Below, one piece after another: positions 6,568 through 6,600 of a DNA stretch of 6,600 bases. The notes under the pieces were generated by a model. It did not search any database and was not told the origin of the DNA. It worked only from the letters and a program-made list of their open reading frames with translations. The position numbers were made by a program, and so were the translations under genes. This DNA comes from Deltaproteobacteria bacterium RIFOXYD12_FULL_50_9 (GTDB taxonomy: Bacteria; Desulfobacterota; Desulfobulbia; Desulfobulbales; CALZHT01), in NCBI GenBank assembly GCA_001799225.1, contig MGTA01000060.1, positions 31,554 through 38,153 of the forward strand, in the 5' to 3' direction. The number at the start of each line of letters is the position of its first letter. Positions within the stretch are counted from its first letter, which is position 1.

Positions 6568-6600
6568 CGCTCTCCTCACTGTCAATCCCGGCGCTGTCCG
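6545..6600 (-). CDS. C-terminal end of an upstream gene with an acidic tail (partial, possibly hsdM or hsdS)
   Basis: From the right edge one minus-strand frame reads DSAGIDSEESDDEIATD and stops at TGA 6547-6545. Seven of the 17 residues are Asp or Glu besides several Ser, a composition usual for a C-terminal tail. The frame overlaps the start of the four-helix protein gene by 23 bases and contains that gene's ribosome binding site, which is normal for tightly packed operons. Given hsdR downstream, hsdM (whose products often end in acidic tails) or hsdS is the natural candidate, but 17 residues cannot identify it. Chance openness of such a short frame is possible. The other two frames are less attractive: one stops within the first 18 bases, and the other is the in-frame extension of the four-helix gene. 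Confidence 0.4.
   Translation of the reverse strand, partial: DSAGIDSEESDDEIATD
6571..6577 (-). promoter_or_regulatory. Shine-Dalgarno of the four-helix protein gene
   Basis: The minus strand reads TGAGGAGA around here, with GAGGAG ending four bases before ATG 6567. It supports that start over the upstream TTG at 6585, which would place the site inside the coding region. Confidence 0.55.

Overview
The window is a bacterial chromosomal segment in which every gene I can support lies on the minus strand, so transcription runs from right to left. Nothing in it identifies the species. The near-balanced base composition, good Shine-Dalgarno sequences, a type I restriction locus and a carbonyl-type enzyme operon fit an environmental Gram-negative bacterium, possibly a Desulfobacterota-like anaerobe. 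That placement is a guess.

Left part (1-2114): a compact three-gene operon read cupin, then a DJ-1/PfpI family protein, then a thiamine-diphosphate-dependent enzyme of the acetolactate synthase family that runs off the left edge. Gaps of 45 and 14 bases and strong ribosome binding sites suggest cotranscription. All three families commonly act on, or are linked to, small carbonyl or 2-oxo acid compounds. The substrate cannot be read from the sequence.

Middle (2115-2494): an A+T-rich gap with no convincing gene. It carries a cluster of GTAAAC words 22 bases apart, resembling the termini of some insertion sequences.

Right part (2495-6600): one side of a type I restriction-modification locus. 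In transcription order it holds the last 17 codons of an upstream gene with an acidic tail (possibly hsdM or hsdS), a four-helix-bundle protein with a repeat-coded linker and a C-terminal extension, a decayed small gene that once overlapped it by ATGA, an A+T-rich leader, and a full-length hsdR (1012 codons) with intact nuclease and translocase motifs. The hsdR leader carries three GTAAAC-like words at exact 11-base spacing. These are in inverted orientation relative to the cluster at 2206, so hsdR alone is bracketed by related words.

The most interesting items are the inverted GTAAAC clusters around hsdR, the relic gene at 5692-5866, the repeat-built linker of the four-helix protein, and the cupin/DJ-1/thiamine-diphosphate operon. 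No wholly new system is demonstrated.
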